A DNA stretch of 64,000 nucleotides from Salinibacter sp. 10B (GCF_002954405.1 NZ_MQWC01000004.1:2283909-2347908); one strand, 5' to 3'. Shown: positions 44,722 through 53,760, counted from the stretch's first letter. Notes: a model not told the origin generated them from the letters alone. Translations and numbers: made by a program.

Positions 44722-46770
44722 ATGAATACGCGTGATAAGCTCCAGTCAATTGCAATCAATCTGTGGTGGAGCTGGAGCCCCGAGGCTCGATCGCTGTTCC
44801 GCCGCCTGAACCCAGAGGTGTATCGCACGTCGGGCAACAACCCACAGGCGGCCCTTGCCCTCGCCAAGGACGAGGTGCTTGACGATCCGGACTTTCAGTC
44901 CGAAGTCGATGCGGTCTACGACAATTATATGTCGTACATGGACCGAGAGCCGGAGCTTGAGGAGGCTCCGAATACGGCCTATTTCTGCATGGAGTACGGC
45001 CTCCACGAGAGCTTGTCACTCTATTCCGGCGGCCTCGGCGTGCTTGCGGGCGACCATGCAAAGGCGGCCTCCGACCTTGGACTGCCGTTTACGGCCATTG
45101 GCCTCTTTCTCCGCGAGGGCTACTTCGAGCAGTCGTTTAACGCCAACGGGTGGCAGCAATCTACCTACCCCGTGCTCGACCCGGCCAAGCACCCGCTCTC
45201 GCTGGTGACCGAGCGAGAGGGAAGCGATCCGCTCACCGCAACGGTACACATTGGAGCGCAGCCCGTGCACGTTCGGGCCTGGAAGCTGGACCTCGGGCAC
45301 ACGGATCTGTACCTGCTCGATACCGACTTCGACGGCAATCCGGAGCAATACCGCTCCCTCACACGACGGCTGTATCAGGGAGGCGACCAGGAGCGCATTC
45401 AGCAGGAGATCATTCTCGGCATCGGCGGACTCCGCCTGCTGCGCAAGCTCGGCGTGACTCCGGACGTGTATCATGCCAACGAGGGACACTGCGCCTTTCT
45501 GATGCTGGAGTTGCTGCGCGAGCGGCTCGACGAGGGCGACGACCTGACGACGGCGGAAGACTGGGTTCGCGATAAGAGCGTCTTCACCACCCACACACCG
45601 GTCATGGCCGGGCACGACCACTTCGACCCCGACCTTTTCACGGAGGCCCTGTCCGGCTTTCAGGATCAGATCGAATTGACCAACGACGACCTTCTGAGCT
45701 ACGGGCGCGTCGACCCGGACGACGAGGACGAGAAGTTCACGATGACGGTGCTAGGCCTTAAGCTTTCGCGGGCGGCCAATGGGGTGTCGAAGCTCAACGG
45801 CCACGTCGCCCGGCAGCAGTGGGAGGATCTCTATCCGGATTGTGAACTGGGGGAAATCCCGATCGACTCGATCACGAATGGCGTGCACCTGCCCACCTGG
45901 ACCGCCGGCCCGGCCCGCGACTTCCTGGACAAACATCTCGACGGCGACTTCACCGAGCGTCAAGACCCGGACGTGTGGGACGGCCTTGCGAACGTGAGCG
46001 ACGAGACCCTTTGGAACTACCGTTCCTCCCTCCGCCAGCGATTGATCGACTTCGTGCATGCCCACGTGCAGGGGCAGAGTCTGCCGATGCAGCCCGACCT
46101 CGATCCGGAGGCCCTCACCATCGGCTTCGCGCGCCGGTTTGCGACCTACAAGCGTGCCCCGCTCATCTTCCGCGACCGCGAACGGGCCCGGGCCCTCTTT
46201 ACGGACCCCGACCGGCCCATCCAGCTTCTCTATGCTGGCAAGGCACACCCGCAAGACGACGCCGGGAAGCAGTTCATCCAGCGCATCTATGAGATTAGCC
46301 AGATGCGCGGCTTTGCGGGCAAGGTCATCTTCCTGGAAGGCTACGACATGGAAATCGGGCGGATGCTTGTCTCCGGCTGCGACGTGTGGCTCAACAATCC
46401 GCGCCGGCCGTTGGAGGCCTCCGGCACGAGCGGACAGAAAGTGGCGGCCCACGGAGGGCTCAACCTCAGCGTCCTCGACGGCTGGTGGCCGGAAGGATAC
46501 AATGGGCACAACGGCTGGGCCATTGGTCCGGAACCGACCGGCAACTACGGAGAGGCCAACCCCGAAGTGCAGGACGAACAGGATGCCGAATCGCTCTACA
46601 CGCAGCTCGAAGAGGAGGTCATTCCCACCTTCTACGATCGCAACGACGACGGGCTGCCGACGGAGTGGATCTCTAAGATGCGGGACGCAATGACGGGCCT
46701 TACGGCACCCTTCAGCGCGAAGCGAATGGTGATTGATTACGTGGAAGAGATGTATCGCCACGACGAATAA
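44722..46770 (+). CDS. glgP: Alpha-glucan phosphorylase
   Basis: 682 residues from the ATG at 44722; upstream in-frame ATG at 44569 has no supporting sequence. The protein belongs to the shorter GlgP type. It starts with a DUF3417-like opening (INLWWSWSPEARSLF), then FCMEYGLHESLSLYSGGLGVLAGD, VYHANEGHCAFL, RRFATYKRAPL and the pyridoxal-phosphate region EASGTSGQKVAAHGGLN, where the Lys binds the cofactor. It cleaves alpha-1,4-glucans with phosphate to glucose 1-phosphate. PlsC follows 66 bp downstream. The GH13 enzyme at 35 kb could supply or trim its substrate. Confidence 0.93.
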   Translation: MNTRDKLQSIAINLWWSWSPEARSLFRRLNPEVYRTSGNNPQAALALAKDEVLDDPDFQSEVDAVYDNYMSYMDREPELEEAPNTAYFCMEYGLHESLSLYSGGLGVLAGDHAKAASDLGLPFTAIGLFLREGYFEQSFNANGWQQSTYPVLDPAKHPLSLVTEREGSDPLTATVHIGAQPVHVRAWKLDLGHTDLYLLDTDFDGNPEQYRSLTRRLYQGGDQERIQQEIILGIGGLRLLRKLGVTPDVYHANEGHCAFLMLELLRERLDEGDDLTTAEDWVRDKSVFTTHTPVMAGHDHFDPDLFTEALSGFQDQIELTNDDLLSYGRVDPDDEDEKFTMTVLGLKLSRAANGVSKLNGHVARQQWEDLYPDCELGEIPIDSITNGVHLPTWTAGPARDFLDKHLDGDFTERQDPDVWDGLANVSDETLWNYRSSLRQRLIDFVHAHVQGQSLPMQPDLDPEALTIGFARRFATYKRAPLIFRDRERARALFTDPDRPIQLLYAGKAHPQDDAGKQFIQRIYEISQMRGFAGKVIFLEGYDMEIGRMLVSGCDVWLNNPRRPLEASGTSGQKVAAHGGLNLSVLDGWWPEGYNGHNGWAIGPEPTGNYGEANPEVQDEQDAESLYTQLEEEVIPTFYDRNDDGLPTEWISKMRDAMTGLTAPFSAKRMVIDYVEEMYRHDE

Positions 46771-46836
46771 TCGAATCAATTCGGAACGGGTGGGCGTCGG
46801 AGTCTTCCCGCTTTTTCCGGCTGGTCTCCCTCTGCC

Positions 46837-47718
46837 ATGCGTACCGTCCTGCTTTCCCTCTGGGTCTGGTTTGCCATCGGGGTCCTCCTGGTTGCGTGGA
46901 TTCCCGTCATGTTGGTGGCCCGCCTCCTGGACCGCGATCCGGCCCTGTACAACACGGGACTTGCCCTGCGCTGGCTGGGACGTGCCATGACGTACGTCAA
47001 TCCCTTCTGGGACATTGAACTGGAGGGTCCATTTCCGGACAATCCACGCGCGCCGTACGTGGTGGTGGGCAACCACTTCTCGCAGGCCGATCCTCCCATT
47101 ATCGCCCGCGTGCCGTGGGAAATGAAGTGGGTCGCCAAGAAGGCGCTCTTCAGCCTGCCGGTGGCCGGATGGCTCCTCCGGCTGAGTGGCGACATCTCGG
47201 TAGACCGTCGCGACAAGCGAAGCCGCGCTCGGGTGCTCGAAACGGCGTCATCGTACCTGTCCAATCGATGCAGCGTGATGTTCTTTCCGGAAGGCACCCG
47301 GTCGCGGGACGGGCGTGTGCGGAAATTTTCGGACGGTGCGTTCCGTCTCGCGATTAAAGAGGGCGTGTCGGTACTGCCCCTCGCCGTCGACGGCACACAC
47401 GAGGCCCTCCCCAAACATTCGCTCTGGTTCAACCCCGACGTGGAAACGATTCGGGTGAAGGTCCTCGACCCAATCGATACGAGTTCCTACACGCCCGATC
47501 AGGCTCGTGCCCTGCAGCGGTACGTGCGCGCGCAAATCATCGACCAAATTGCGACGTGGCGGGGTGTAGACCCGTCCGCAGTGGATGCCCTCTCCGACAG
47601 CGACGCCGCCGTAACGAACTGGCTGGACGCCCCGCCCCCGCCCTCGTCCTCGGAAGCGGAGGGTGAAGCGTCCGTCAAACCGTCTGCGCGCTCCGGCTCG
47701 ACGGAACCGGGCGGCTAG
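46837..47718 (+). CDS. 1-acyl-sn-glycerol-3-phosphate acyltransferase family protein
   Basis: 293 residues. An N-terminal hydrophobic segment (residues about 3-28) anchors it to the membrane. The acyltransferase motif NHFSQADPP is the HX4D box, and FFPEGTRSRDG is the substrate-binding motif, both diagnostic of PlsC-like enzymes that add the second acyl chain to lysophosphatidate. The C-terminal 60 residues are a Ser/Pro-rich, acidic tail that is unlikely to be catalytic. It follows glgP closely but has no obvious metabolic link with it. Confidence 0.88.
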   Translation: MRTVLLSLWVWFAIGVLLVAWIPVMLVARLLDRDPALYNTGLALRWLGRAMTYVNPFWDIELEGPFPDNPRAPYVVVGNHFSQADPPIIARVPWEMKWVAKKALFSLPVAGWLLRLSGDISVDRRDKRSRARVLETASSYLSNRCSVMFFPEGTRSRDGRVRKFSDGAFRLAIKEGVSVLPLAVDGTHEALPKHSLWFNPDVETIRVKVLDPIDTSSYTPDQARALQRYVRAQIIDQIATWRGVDPSAVDALSDSDAAVTNWLDAPPPPSSSEAEGEASVKPSARSGSTEPGG

Positions 47719-47776
47719 CCGAGTCATTTCTGTTGATCCGATGTCGGACTTGATCGTCCGGCTCACAGACTCGTCT

Positions 47777-47849
47777 TGCCCAGTAGCTCAATCGGCAGAG
47801 CGTCCGGCTCTGGACCGGGAGGCTGATGGTTCGAATCCATCCTGGGCAG
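47777..47849 (+). tRNA. tRNA-Gln (anticodon CTG)
   Basis: A complete cloverleaf can be drawn: acceptor TGCCCAG with CTGGGCA, D stem GCTC/GAGC, anticodon stem TCCGG with CCGGG around loop CTCTGGA, and T arm GATGG TTCGAAT CCATC. The anticodon CTG reads CAG (glutamine). The discriminator is G and no CCA is encoded. Confidence 0.92.
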
Positions 47850-47855
47850 CCCTCG

Positions 47856-47887
47856 CCCCGCGGCCACTTCAGCCGTGGGGCTTTTTT
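47856..47887 (+). terminator. Intrinsic terminator after tRNA-Gln
   Basis: A stem CCCCGCGGC / GCCGTGGGG with a short loop is followed at once by CTTTTTTG. It starts seven bases past the tRNA end. Confidence 0.8.
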
Positions 47888-47961
47888 GTTTGACGAAGAT
47901 CCAGAAGCCAAACCGAACGGCTCTGTCCCGCAAAGCCCTGTGCTTCCGTCCCGCTGGAGCC

Positions 47962-48010
47962 TGCATCAGAAGGGCCGTTGGACTTCAACGACGCTTTCAA
48001 TGCCCCTCGA
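47962..48010 (+). repeat. Degenerate TCCAACGRCGCTAC-family repeat
   Basis: The stretch GCATCAGAAGGGCCGTTGGA matches the end at 7748-7766 (GCATCAGAAGCGCCGTTGAA), and the following CTTCAACGACGCT is a diverged palindrome half. It lies between the tRNA terminator and the P-type ATPase gene. Confidence 0.5.
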
Positions 48011-48127
48011 CCCGTGCCGACATTCCGAGCACAGGAAAGACGAGACCGTTCGTGCACGGGTACGACCAGCAACTTCGATCCGGGGCGGTACGTGTAAGGA
48101 GGCGATCCTCTTAGCCTTCTTCTCTCT

Positions 48128-50521
48128 ATGCCCACCTCCTCCCCTCCCGATCCCACGTGCGCCGAGGCCGTCGACCAAACGGCCGGCGACGTTGAGGGCG
48201 TCGTCCGGGTCGAGCTCGACACCGACCGGGGCCGCCTCGCCCTCGACTACGATCCGTCGCGTCTGTCTCCCCGCGAGGCTGAGCAGCTGATGCGCCGCAT
48301 GGCGTCGGCTGTGGACGAGCCGCACTCGTCCTGTACGCTGCCCCTCGGGCGTCGGGGCGGACGCAGCTGCGACACCTGCGCCCTCGCCCTCGAAAAGCGG
48401 CTGCGCGAGGTCCCCGGCATCCGGGACGCCCAGGCCTCGTTTCGGAGCGGTCTCCTGCGCGTGACGTACGACGACGCCATCACGTCCCCCGACGACCTCA
48501 CGCGCATCGTTCAGAACCTGGGAGAACACACCGCGCCTCGCTCCGCCGAGCCACGGGCGCAGAACGAACCGACGCCGTCTGACGAACCTCCAGAGGAACA
48601 GCCGGTCGAGCCAACGCAACTCCGGCGCGAATCCATCTTCGTCGGCCTCTCCCTCGCAGGCATGGTTGGCGGATTGCTCGCCGGATGGCTGGACGCCCCG
48701 TCCGCCGTGGCGTGGACGAGCTACGGCGTTTCGTACGTGTTCGGCGGATGGTACGGCCTCAAGGCGGGCCTGGAGACGCTACGGGAGGGGGCTGTTGACA
48801 TCGACCTGCTCATGATCCTGGCGGCGATGGGCGCACTGGCCATCGGGGCGCCGTTTGAGGGCGCGATGCTGCTCTTCCTCTTTTCGCTCTCAAACGTGTT
48901 GCAACACTACGCCATCGGGCGGTCGCGCCGGGCCATCGAGGCCCTCATGACGCTCCGTCCCGAAACGGCACGGGTGCGACGCGGCGACGACACCGAGGTG
49001 GTCCCAATCGACGAGGTGACGCCCGGGGACGTGTTCGTCGTGCGTCCGGGCGACCGCATCCCACTCGACGGGGTGGTGGCCTCGGGCGAGAGCACGATCG
49101 ACCAGTCGGCCCTTACGGGCGAATCGGTACCGGTCCCCAAAACCGAGGGCGACGAGATTTTCAGCGGGACGATGAATGAGGAGGGCAGTCTCGACGTGCG
49201 GGTGACACGACCTGCGCAGGAGTCCGCCCTCGCCCGCCTCATCCGCATGGTGGAAGATGCGCAGGGCCAGAAGGCACAGACGCAGCGCCTCATCGACCGG
49301 CTGGAGCAGCCGTACGTGATCGGCGTGCTGAGCATGACCGCCGCTGCCCTCGGCCTTCCGCTCGTGTTCGGCGCGACGTTCGATCCAACGTTCTATCGCG
49401 CCATGACCCTCATGGTAGCGGCCTCCCCCTGTGCCGTCGTCATCTCGACCCCCGCCGCCGTGCTGTCGGCCATCGCCGCGGGGGCCCGGCGAGGCGTGCT
49501 CTTCAAGGGTGGCGCCCACGTCGAGGCAGCGGCCAACATTCGCGCGGTGGCCTTCGACAAGACGGGCACCCTCACGAAGGGGGACACCGACCTCACGGAC
49601 ATTGCCGTCCACCCCGAGGCCACGTTCAACGGCACGACCGTCACGGAGGAGCGCCTACTCGCCCTCGCGGCGGCGGTACAAGCCCGCTCGGAGCACCACC
49701 TCGCCCAGGCCACCGTCGACGCGGCTGCGGATCGAGGTCTAGAGGTCCCGAGCGCGGCCGGCTTCCAGGCCCGCGTGGGGAAAGGAGTGCACGCCTCGGT
49801 GGACGGGACGACACTCCACATCGGGAATCCGTCTTATTTCGACACGCTCGGCAGTAGACCGATCGCCCACCTTGACGAGGGACTCGACGCTGTCAATGCG
49901 TGGCAGTCTGAGGGCAAAACCAGCGTCCTCGTGACCGCCGAGACGAACGACTCCATTCACGTGATCGGGTGGATCGCCTTTGCCGACACTGTACGGGAGA
50001 ATGCGGCGGAGACCATTGCGGCACTGCGCGACCTCGGCGTTGAGCACGTGGTCATGCTCACCGGCGACAACAAAGAGGTGGCTCAGCGGATCGCCGAGCA
50101 GGTGGGCATCGACGAGGTGCAGGCCGAGCTGATGCCGGAGGAGAAGGTCGAGACCGTGCGTCGCCTCGTATCGCGATACGAGCACGTGGCCATGGTGGGC
50201 GACGGCGTGAACGACGCCCCAGCCCTCGCCACCGCCACCGTCGGCGTCGCCATGGGGGGAGCCGGCACCGACGTGGCCTTGGAGACGGCCGACCTCGTCC
50301 TTATGGCCGACGACCTCTCCATGCTGCCCTACGCCTTCGGTCTAAGCCGTGCCACCCGCCGCACGCTGCAAGTCAACCTCTCGATTGCGTTTGGGGCCAT
50401 TGCCGTGATGGTGGCGTCCATTCTCGTGACCGGCATTTCGCTCCCCTTGGCGGTGGTGGGACACGAGGGCTCCACCGTCGTCGTCTCCCTCAACGGCCTG
50501 CGCCTCCTTCGGTATCGGTAA
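48128..50521 (+). CDS. Heavy-metal P1B-type ATPase, SPC (P1B-4-like) type
   Basis: 797 residues. The N-terminal 135 residues include a ferredoxin-like metal-binding segment with SCDTC. The actuator loop has TGES, the phosphorylated Asp477 lies in DKTGTLT, and GDGVNDAPAL closes the hinge. The transmembrane metal motif is Ser433-Pro-Cys435 in AASPCAVVIST, with GHEGST in the last transmembrane region. SPC plus HEG(G/S)T marks the P1B-4 group, known to export cobalt, zinc or iron, rather than the CPC type for copper or zinc/cadmium. The exact metal is inference. No metal-responsive regulator is adjacent. Confidence 0.92.
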   Translation: MPTSSPPDPTCAEAVDQTAGDVEGVVRVELDTDRGRLALDYDPSRLSPREAEQLMRRMASAVDEPHSSCTLPLGRRGGRSCDTCALALEKRLREVPGIRDAQASFRSGLLRVTYDDAITSPDDLTRIVQNLGEHTAPRSAEPRAQNEPTPSDEPPEEQPVEPTQLRRESIFVGLSLAGMVGGLLAGWLDAPSAVAWTSYGVSYVFGGWYGLKAGLETLREGAVDIDLLMILAAMGALAIGAPFEGAMLLFLFSLSNVLQHYAIGRSRRAIEALMTLRPETARVRRGDDTEVVPIDEVTPGDVFVVRPGDRIPLDGVVASGESTIDQSALTGESVPVPKTEGDEIFSGTMNEEGSLDVRVTRPAQESALARLIRMVEDAQGQKAQTQRLIDRLEQPYVIGVLSMTAAALGLPLVFGATFDPTFYRAMTLMVAASPCAVVISTPAAVLSAIAAGARRGVLFKGGAHVEAAANIRAVAFDKTGTLTKGDTDLTDIAVHPEATFNGTTVTEERLLALAAAVQARSEHHLAQATVDAAADRGLEVPSAAGFQARVGKGVHASVDGTTLHIGNPSYFDTLGSRPIAHLDEGLDAVNAWQSEGKTSVLVTAETNDSIHVIGWIAFADTVRENAAETIAALRDLGVEHVVMLTGDNKEVAQRIAEQVGIDEVQAELMPEEKVETVRRLVSRYEHVAMVGDGVNDAPALATATVGVAMGGAGTDVALETADLVLMADDLSMLPYAFGLSRATRRTLQVNLSIAFGAIAVMVASILVTGISLPLAVVGHEGSTVVVSLNGLRLLRYR

Positions 50522-50580
50522 TCTCTGGCTGCACTGTTATTCGCCGGAAATGAGAGACGCCCCACTCACGTATCTGTCCT

Positions 50581-50687
50581 CCGTATTGCGTATTCCGTAG
50601 TGCGTGTTTCGTATTGCGTATTTCGTATTGCGTATTTCGTGGTGCGTAATCGACCGGGAATGGCAATGATACGCACTACGAAATACG
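50581..50687. repeat. CGTATTGCGTATT repeats with long hairpin
   Basis: Short direct repeats of CGTATTKCGTATTYC fill 50583-50640. The last runs into an inverted repeat: left arm CGTATTTCGTGGTGCGTA (50631-50648) and right arm TACGCACTACGAAATACG (50670-50687) match at 17 of 18 positions around a 21-bp loop. A shorter relative is at 53709-53760. Confidence 0.75.
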
Positions 50688-50750
50688 AGAGCACAAACCT
50701 AACGCGGGCGGAATCAGCATCTCGATCCTCCCCATCCCTCCCCCCAGCCC

Positions 50751-51611
50751 ATGGCATTCCAGCTCGACGACCTGTACGACCTTCTTGACCTCGAATACAT
50801 TGAGCATAACATTTTCCGGGGCCGCAGCGTCGACATCGGCTCGGGAAACGTCTTCGGCGGACAGGCCCTCGCACAGTCGCTCGTGGCTGCCCAGCGCACC
50901 GTTAAGGACACACGCGTGCCCCACTCGATGCACGGCTACTTTATTCTCCCGGGGGACGTGGACGCGCCCATCGTGTACGAGGTCGATCGCCTGCGCGACG
51001 GCAAGAGCTTTACCACGCGCCGCATTGTGGCCATCCAGCACGGACGGGCCATCTTCAACATGGCGGCGTCGTTTCAGGTGCCAGAGGAGGGGGCGGAGCA
51101 TCAGGCCGAGATGCCGGACGTGCCGGGACCGGACGACCTGCCCCGTGAGCTTGAACTGATTCGTGCCGTCGAGGACCAAATCCCGGAAGCCGTGCGCTCC
51201 TTCTACACGCGGGAGCGGCCCATCGAATTTCGGCCCGTGGCGCCCGTCGATCCGTTCGACCCGGACCCGACCCCGCCCACCAACCACGTCTGGTTTCGGG
51301 CGCGGGGCACGCTTTCCGACGACCGGCTCACGCACCAGAGCTTGCTGGCGTACGCATCGGACTACGGCCTGCTAAGCACGGCGCTGCGGCCGCACGGCCT
51401 CTCGCTCGTGCAGCCGGACCTGCAGGTCGCCTCTCTCGACCACGCGCTCTGGTTCCACCGGCCCGTGCGGGCAGACGAGTGGCTGCTCTATGCGATGGAC
51501 AGCCCCAGCGCCTCGGGCGCCCGCGGCTTCGTGCGGGGGCAGATCTTTTCCGCGGACGGCACACTCGTCGCGTCGGTGGCGCAGGAGGGGCTGATGCGAG
51601 TGTGGGAGTAA
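50751..51611 (+). CDS. tesB: Acyl-CoA thioesterase II
   Basis: 286 residues with two hotdog domains, as in TesB. The first opens FRGRSVDIGSGNVFGGQALAQSL. The second contains YASDYGLLSTAL with the catalytic Asp and later SLDHALWFHRPVRADEWLLY, in which His/Trp/Phe belong to the conserved core, then GQIFSADGTLVASVAQEGLMR with the catalytic Gln. It hydrolyses acyl-CoA to free acid and CoA. It begins 63 bp after a large hairpin built from direct repeats. Confidence 0.93.
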   Translation: MAFQLDDLYDLLDLEYIEHNIFRGRSVDIGSGNVFGGQALAQSLVAAQRTVKDTRVPHSMHGYFILPGDVDAPIVYEVDRLRDGKSFTTRRIVAIQHGRAIFNMAASFQVPEEGAEHQAEMPDVPGPDDLPRELELIRAVEDQIPEAVRSFYTRERPIEFRPVAPVDPFDPDPTPPTNHVWFRARGTLSDDRLTHQSLLAYASDYGLLSTALRPHGLSLVQPDLQVASLDHALWFHRPVRADEWLLYAMDSPSASGARGFVRGQIFSADGTLVASVAQEGLMRVWE

Positions 51612-51753
51612 TACAAAACCCGATTGGCGATGGCCACCGGAATGTCTTTGAAAGCAGTGTCGATCCGAGGGAGGCTTTGCGCTTCCCCTCCATCCTGGCT
51701 ACCCATTTCACGAGAGTGCTCCCCTTCTTTACCTTTACTGCAGGAGGAGGAGA

Positions 51754-52110
51754 ATGACAGAAGCGATTTCAGAGATCGAAGAGTACTTTCGGCAGCGGGC
51801 GCAGGAGCGGCAATGGGTGTCGCTCATTGCGGCCACGTATCTCCGGCTCGGCTTCCCGGCCCTGCTTTCACTCACCATCCTCTACAAGAACGACCTCAGC
51901 GACGCCTTCTGGCCGGTCATCATCACGACGAGCCTCATTCAGATTCTGAGCGTCCTGGTGCGCGTCTCCACCGGAAAGAGCGAGACCGCATTCTTCGAGC
52001 ATAGAGACCTTCAGCGCAGGTACGAAGAACTGGAGACGCGGTACGAAAACGAAAAAGAACGATCCAGGGCCGCAGTGTATGGAATTCAGGCCTTGAGAAA
52101 CGCCTCGTAG
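51754..52110 (+). CDS. Membrane-anchored upstream part of an amber-split gene
   Basis: 118 residues to a TAG at 52108-52110. The start is firm: AGGAGGAGGAGA lies directly before the ATG, a strong Shine-Dalgarno in a region where others lack one. The protein has a short helical N-terminus, two hydrophobic segments (about residues 22-43 and 50-69), then a Glu/Arg-rich coiled coil (RRYEELETRYENEKERSR). The stop codon is directly followed, in the same frame, by another open frame of 174 codons that looks like the rest of the protein. Either one gene carries a nonsense mutation or the two parts are separate. The family is unknown. Confidence 0.65.
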   Translation: MTEAISEIEEYFRQRAQERQWVSLIAATYLRLGFPALLSLTILYKNDLSDAFWPVIITTSLIQILSVLVRVSTGKSETAFFEHRDLQRRYEELETRYENEKERSRAAVYGIQALRNAS

Positions 52111-52635
52111 GTGGTGATCGACGCCCTCACGTCGGCAGACGAAGCGCAAAACGAGGGAAATCTAGAAGAGCTCGTTCGAGAAGCACTGTATTCAGTCGTC
52201 GGACTCCGCAAAGAAATTTTCGGCTTCTCCGGCGAACGATACAACTTTGCCGTGTACCAGTACAATTCAGAGCGCGACGTTCTGCACGTGCTGTACCGAG
52301 ACGTTCATCGAGACATTCCCCGGCAAGATCGAGAGTGGAAGCCGGGATTCGGACACGTCGGATTTTGTTTTATTCGGCGGGAGGCCGTTCTTTCTCACGA
52401 CGTGACCGAATCGGAAGAAATGGCAGACGACCAGTCCGAAACGGACGATGAACACTACGTGTCCATTGCGGCCGCTCCCATCTTTTCTCTCACCTCCGGT
52501 GACGATTCGGATCCTCGCGGCGTGCTCGTAATTACAAGCAGTGCACCCAATCAGTTTGAGAAAGCGATTCACCGGCCCTTCCTGATCGTTCTCGCCAACA
52601 TTCTGTCGATGCTATTCCACATCACGGACAACTGA
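52111..52635 (+). CDS. GAF-like sensor part of the amber-split gene
   Basis: 174 residues from a GTG directly after the amber codon; the next codon is also GTG. It is in the same frame as the preceding part. Residues about 15-170 have the alternating pattern of a GAF-like domain: YNFAVYQYNSERDVLHVLY, a central GFGHVGFCFIRREAV, then YVSIAAAPIFSL and GVLVITSS, ending in a helix with hydrophobic residues. This pattern suggests a small-molecule or redox sensor linked by the coiled coil to the two membrane segments upstream. It has no independent Shine-Dalgarno. Confidence 0.6.
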   Translation: MVIDALTSADEAQNEGNLEELVREALYSVVGLRKEIFGFSGERYNFAVYQYNSERDVLHVLYRDVHRDIPRQDREWKPGFGHVGFCFIRREAVLSHDVTESEEMADDQSETDDEHYVSIAAAPIFSLTSGDDSDPRGVLVITSSAPNQFEKAIHRPFLIVLANILSMLFHITDN

Positions 52636-52653
52636 CCAAGCCGCCCACTCGCC

Positions 52654-52851
52654 ATGCCGGATACTCCCAACGAGACACAGGATAAAAATCGCCGTCAGAA
52701 TGGAGAAAGCGGCGGAGCCGTATCGTACTACGACTTTTCCACCGACCGCCTCTTCCAGAGATACCTTCAGGGAGACGAGGACGCGGGCCGAAAAGCTCTA
52801 GAAGCGGTTCGCCGAGAAGTCGAGTCCGACCTGCGCGAAGCACGTCGCTGA
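52654..52851 (+). CDS. Small hypothetical protein
   Basis: 65 residues, starting 18 bp after the sensor frame. The N-terminal 20 residues are polar and low-complexity. The rest (YYDFSTDRLFQRYLQGDEDAG and a final helix KALEAVRREVESDLREARR) looks like a compact helical domain. No family is recognised. Its spacing suggests it is co-transcribed with the split membrane/sensor gene. Confidence 0.55.
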   Translation: MPDTPNETQDKNRRQNGESGGAVSYYDFSTDRLFQRYLQGDEDAGRKALEAVRREVESDLREARR

Positions 52852-52889
52852 ACGCGGACATCATACGAAAAACGGAAACGCCCCGCGCA

Positions 52890-53624
52890 CTACGCCTCCC
52901 GGGACGACACGTCCGACGACGCGTCGGGCTGCCCGTTGTTTGGCGCTGCCTCTTCTTCCTCGTCCACTCCTCGGTGGCGAATGTCGCGCCCCTCGATCAT
53001 GAAGACGATGCCCTGAGCCACGTTCTTCGCGTGGTCGGAGATGCGCTCCAGGGCCTTACTCACCGTCAGGAGATGCGAGAGGGCCTCTGCCTGCTCGTGC
53101 CCCTCTTCCATCATCTTTACGAGCATAGAGAAAGTCTCGTCGTGGAGACGGTTCACCTGAAGATCGCGGGCAATGACCTTGCGCGCCTTCAGACGATCGT
53201 TTTCCAGAAACGCATCTTCTGCCTCCCGGAGCATCGTGCGGGCCATGTCGGCCATCTTGGGCAGCCGTGTTTGGGCCAGCAGGCCAGGCGCATCGGCCAG
53301 GTGCCGCGCGTTGCGGGAAAGGTTACTACAATGGTCCCCAATGCGCTCCAGATCCGTATCGATCTTCACGGCCATGATGAGCATGCGCAGATCCACGGCC
53401 ACAGGCGAATGCAGAGCCAGGATGTGCTCACACTGCTCGTCGATACGCAATTCGAGGGCGTCGATGGCGTCGTCGCCTTCCACCACCTGCTCAGCAAGCT
53501 CCGTATCGCCCTGCAGGAGGGCATTCATGGCGTCGGCAAATTGGGAGTCGACGTGATTCGCCATTTCGGCGATCAGGCCGCGAAGCAGTGCGAGCTCCTG
53601 GTCGAGAGAAGAACGATTCGACAT
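52890..53624 (-). CDS. phoU: Phosphate signalling complex protein PhoU
   Basis: 244 residues. Two PhoU three-helix units are visible with the metal-binding motifs DLERIGDHCSNLSRNA and LERISDHAKNVAQGI, the E/DxxxD signatures of the family. PhoU represses the phosphate-starvation response and modulates the Pst transporter. The C-terminal 25 residues are an acidic, Ser-rich tail. It is the last gene of the leftward pst cluster, 197 bp after pstB, an interval with a CGTATT-type hairpin. Confidence 0.95.
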   Translation of the reverse strand: MSNRSSLDQELALLRGLIAEMANHVDSQFADAMNALLQGDTELAEQVVEGDDAIDALELRIDEQCEHILALHSPVAVDLRMLIMAVKIDTDLERIGDHCSNLSRNARHLADAPGLLAQTRLPKMADMARTMLREAEDAFLENDRLKARKVIARDLQVNRLHDETFSMLVKMMEEGHEQAEALSHLLTVSKALERISDHAKNVAQGIVFMIEGRDIRHRGVDEEEEAAPNNGQPDASSDVSSREA

Positions 53625-53708
53625 GGCCGGGAGGGGGATGAGAAGGGCGACGTGAGCGAGCAGGACAGACCGTTACTGCTGTACTGTGCAGTTTCGAGGT
53701 CGTGGATG

Positions 53709-53760
53709 TCGTATTACGTATTGCGTAGATGCCCGGTCCAGGCCCAAAATACCCAATACG
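53709..53760. repeat. CGTATTGCGTA hairpin between phoU and pstB
   Basis: CGTATTACGTATTGCGTA (53709-53726) is followed after about 21 bp by AATACCCAATACGG, an imperfect complement of its second half. It resembles the larger array at 50581-50687. Confidence 0.5.

Noticed and set aside
44311-44867. Minus-strand frames upstream of glgP
   Set aside because: They overlap the start of a firm gene on the other strand and show no similarity to any family I know.
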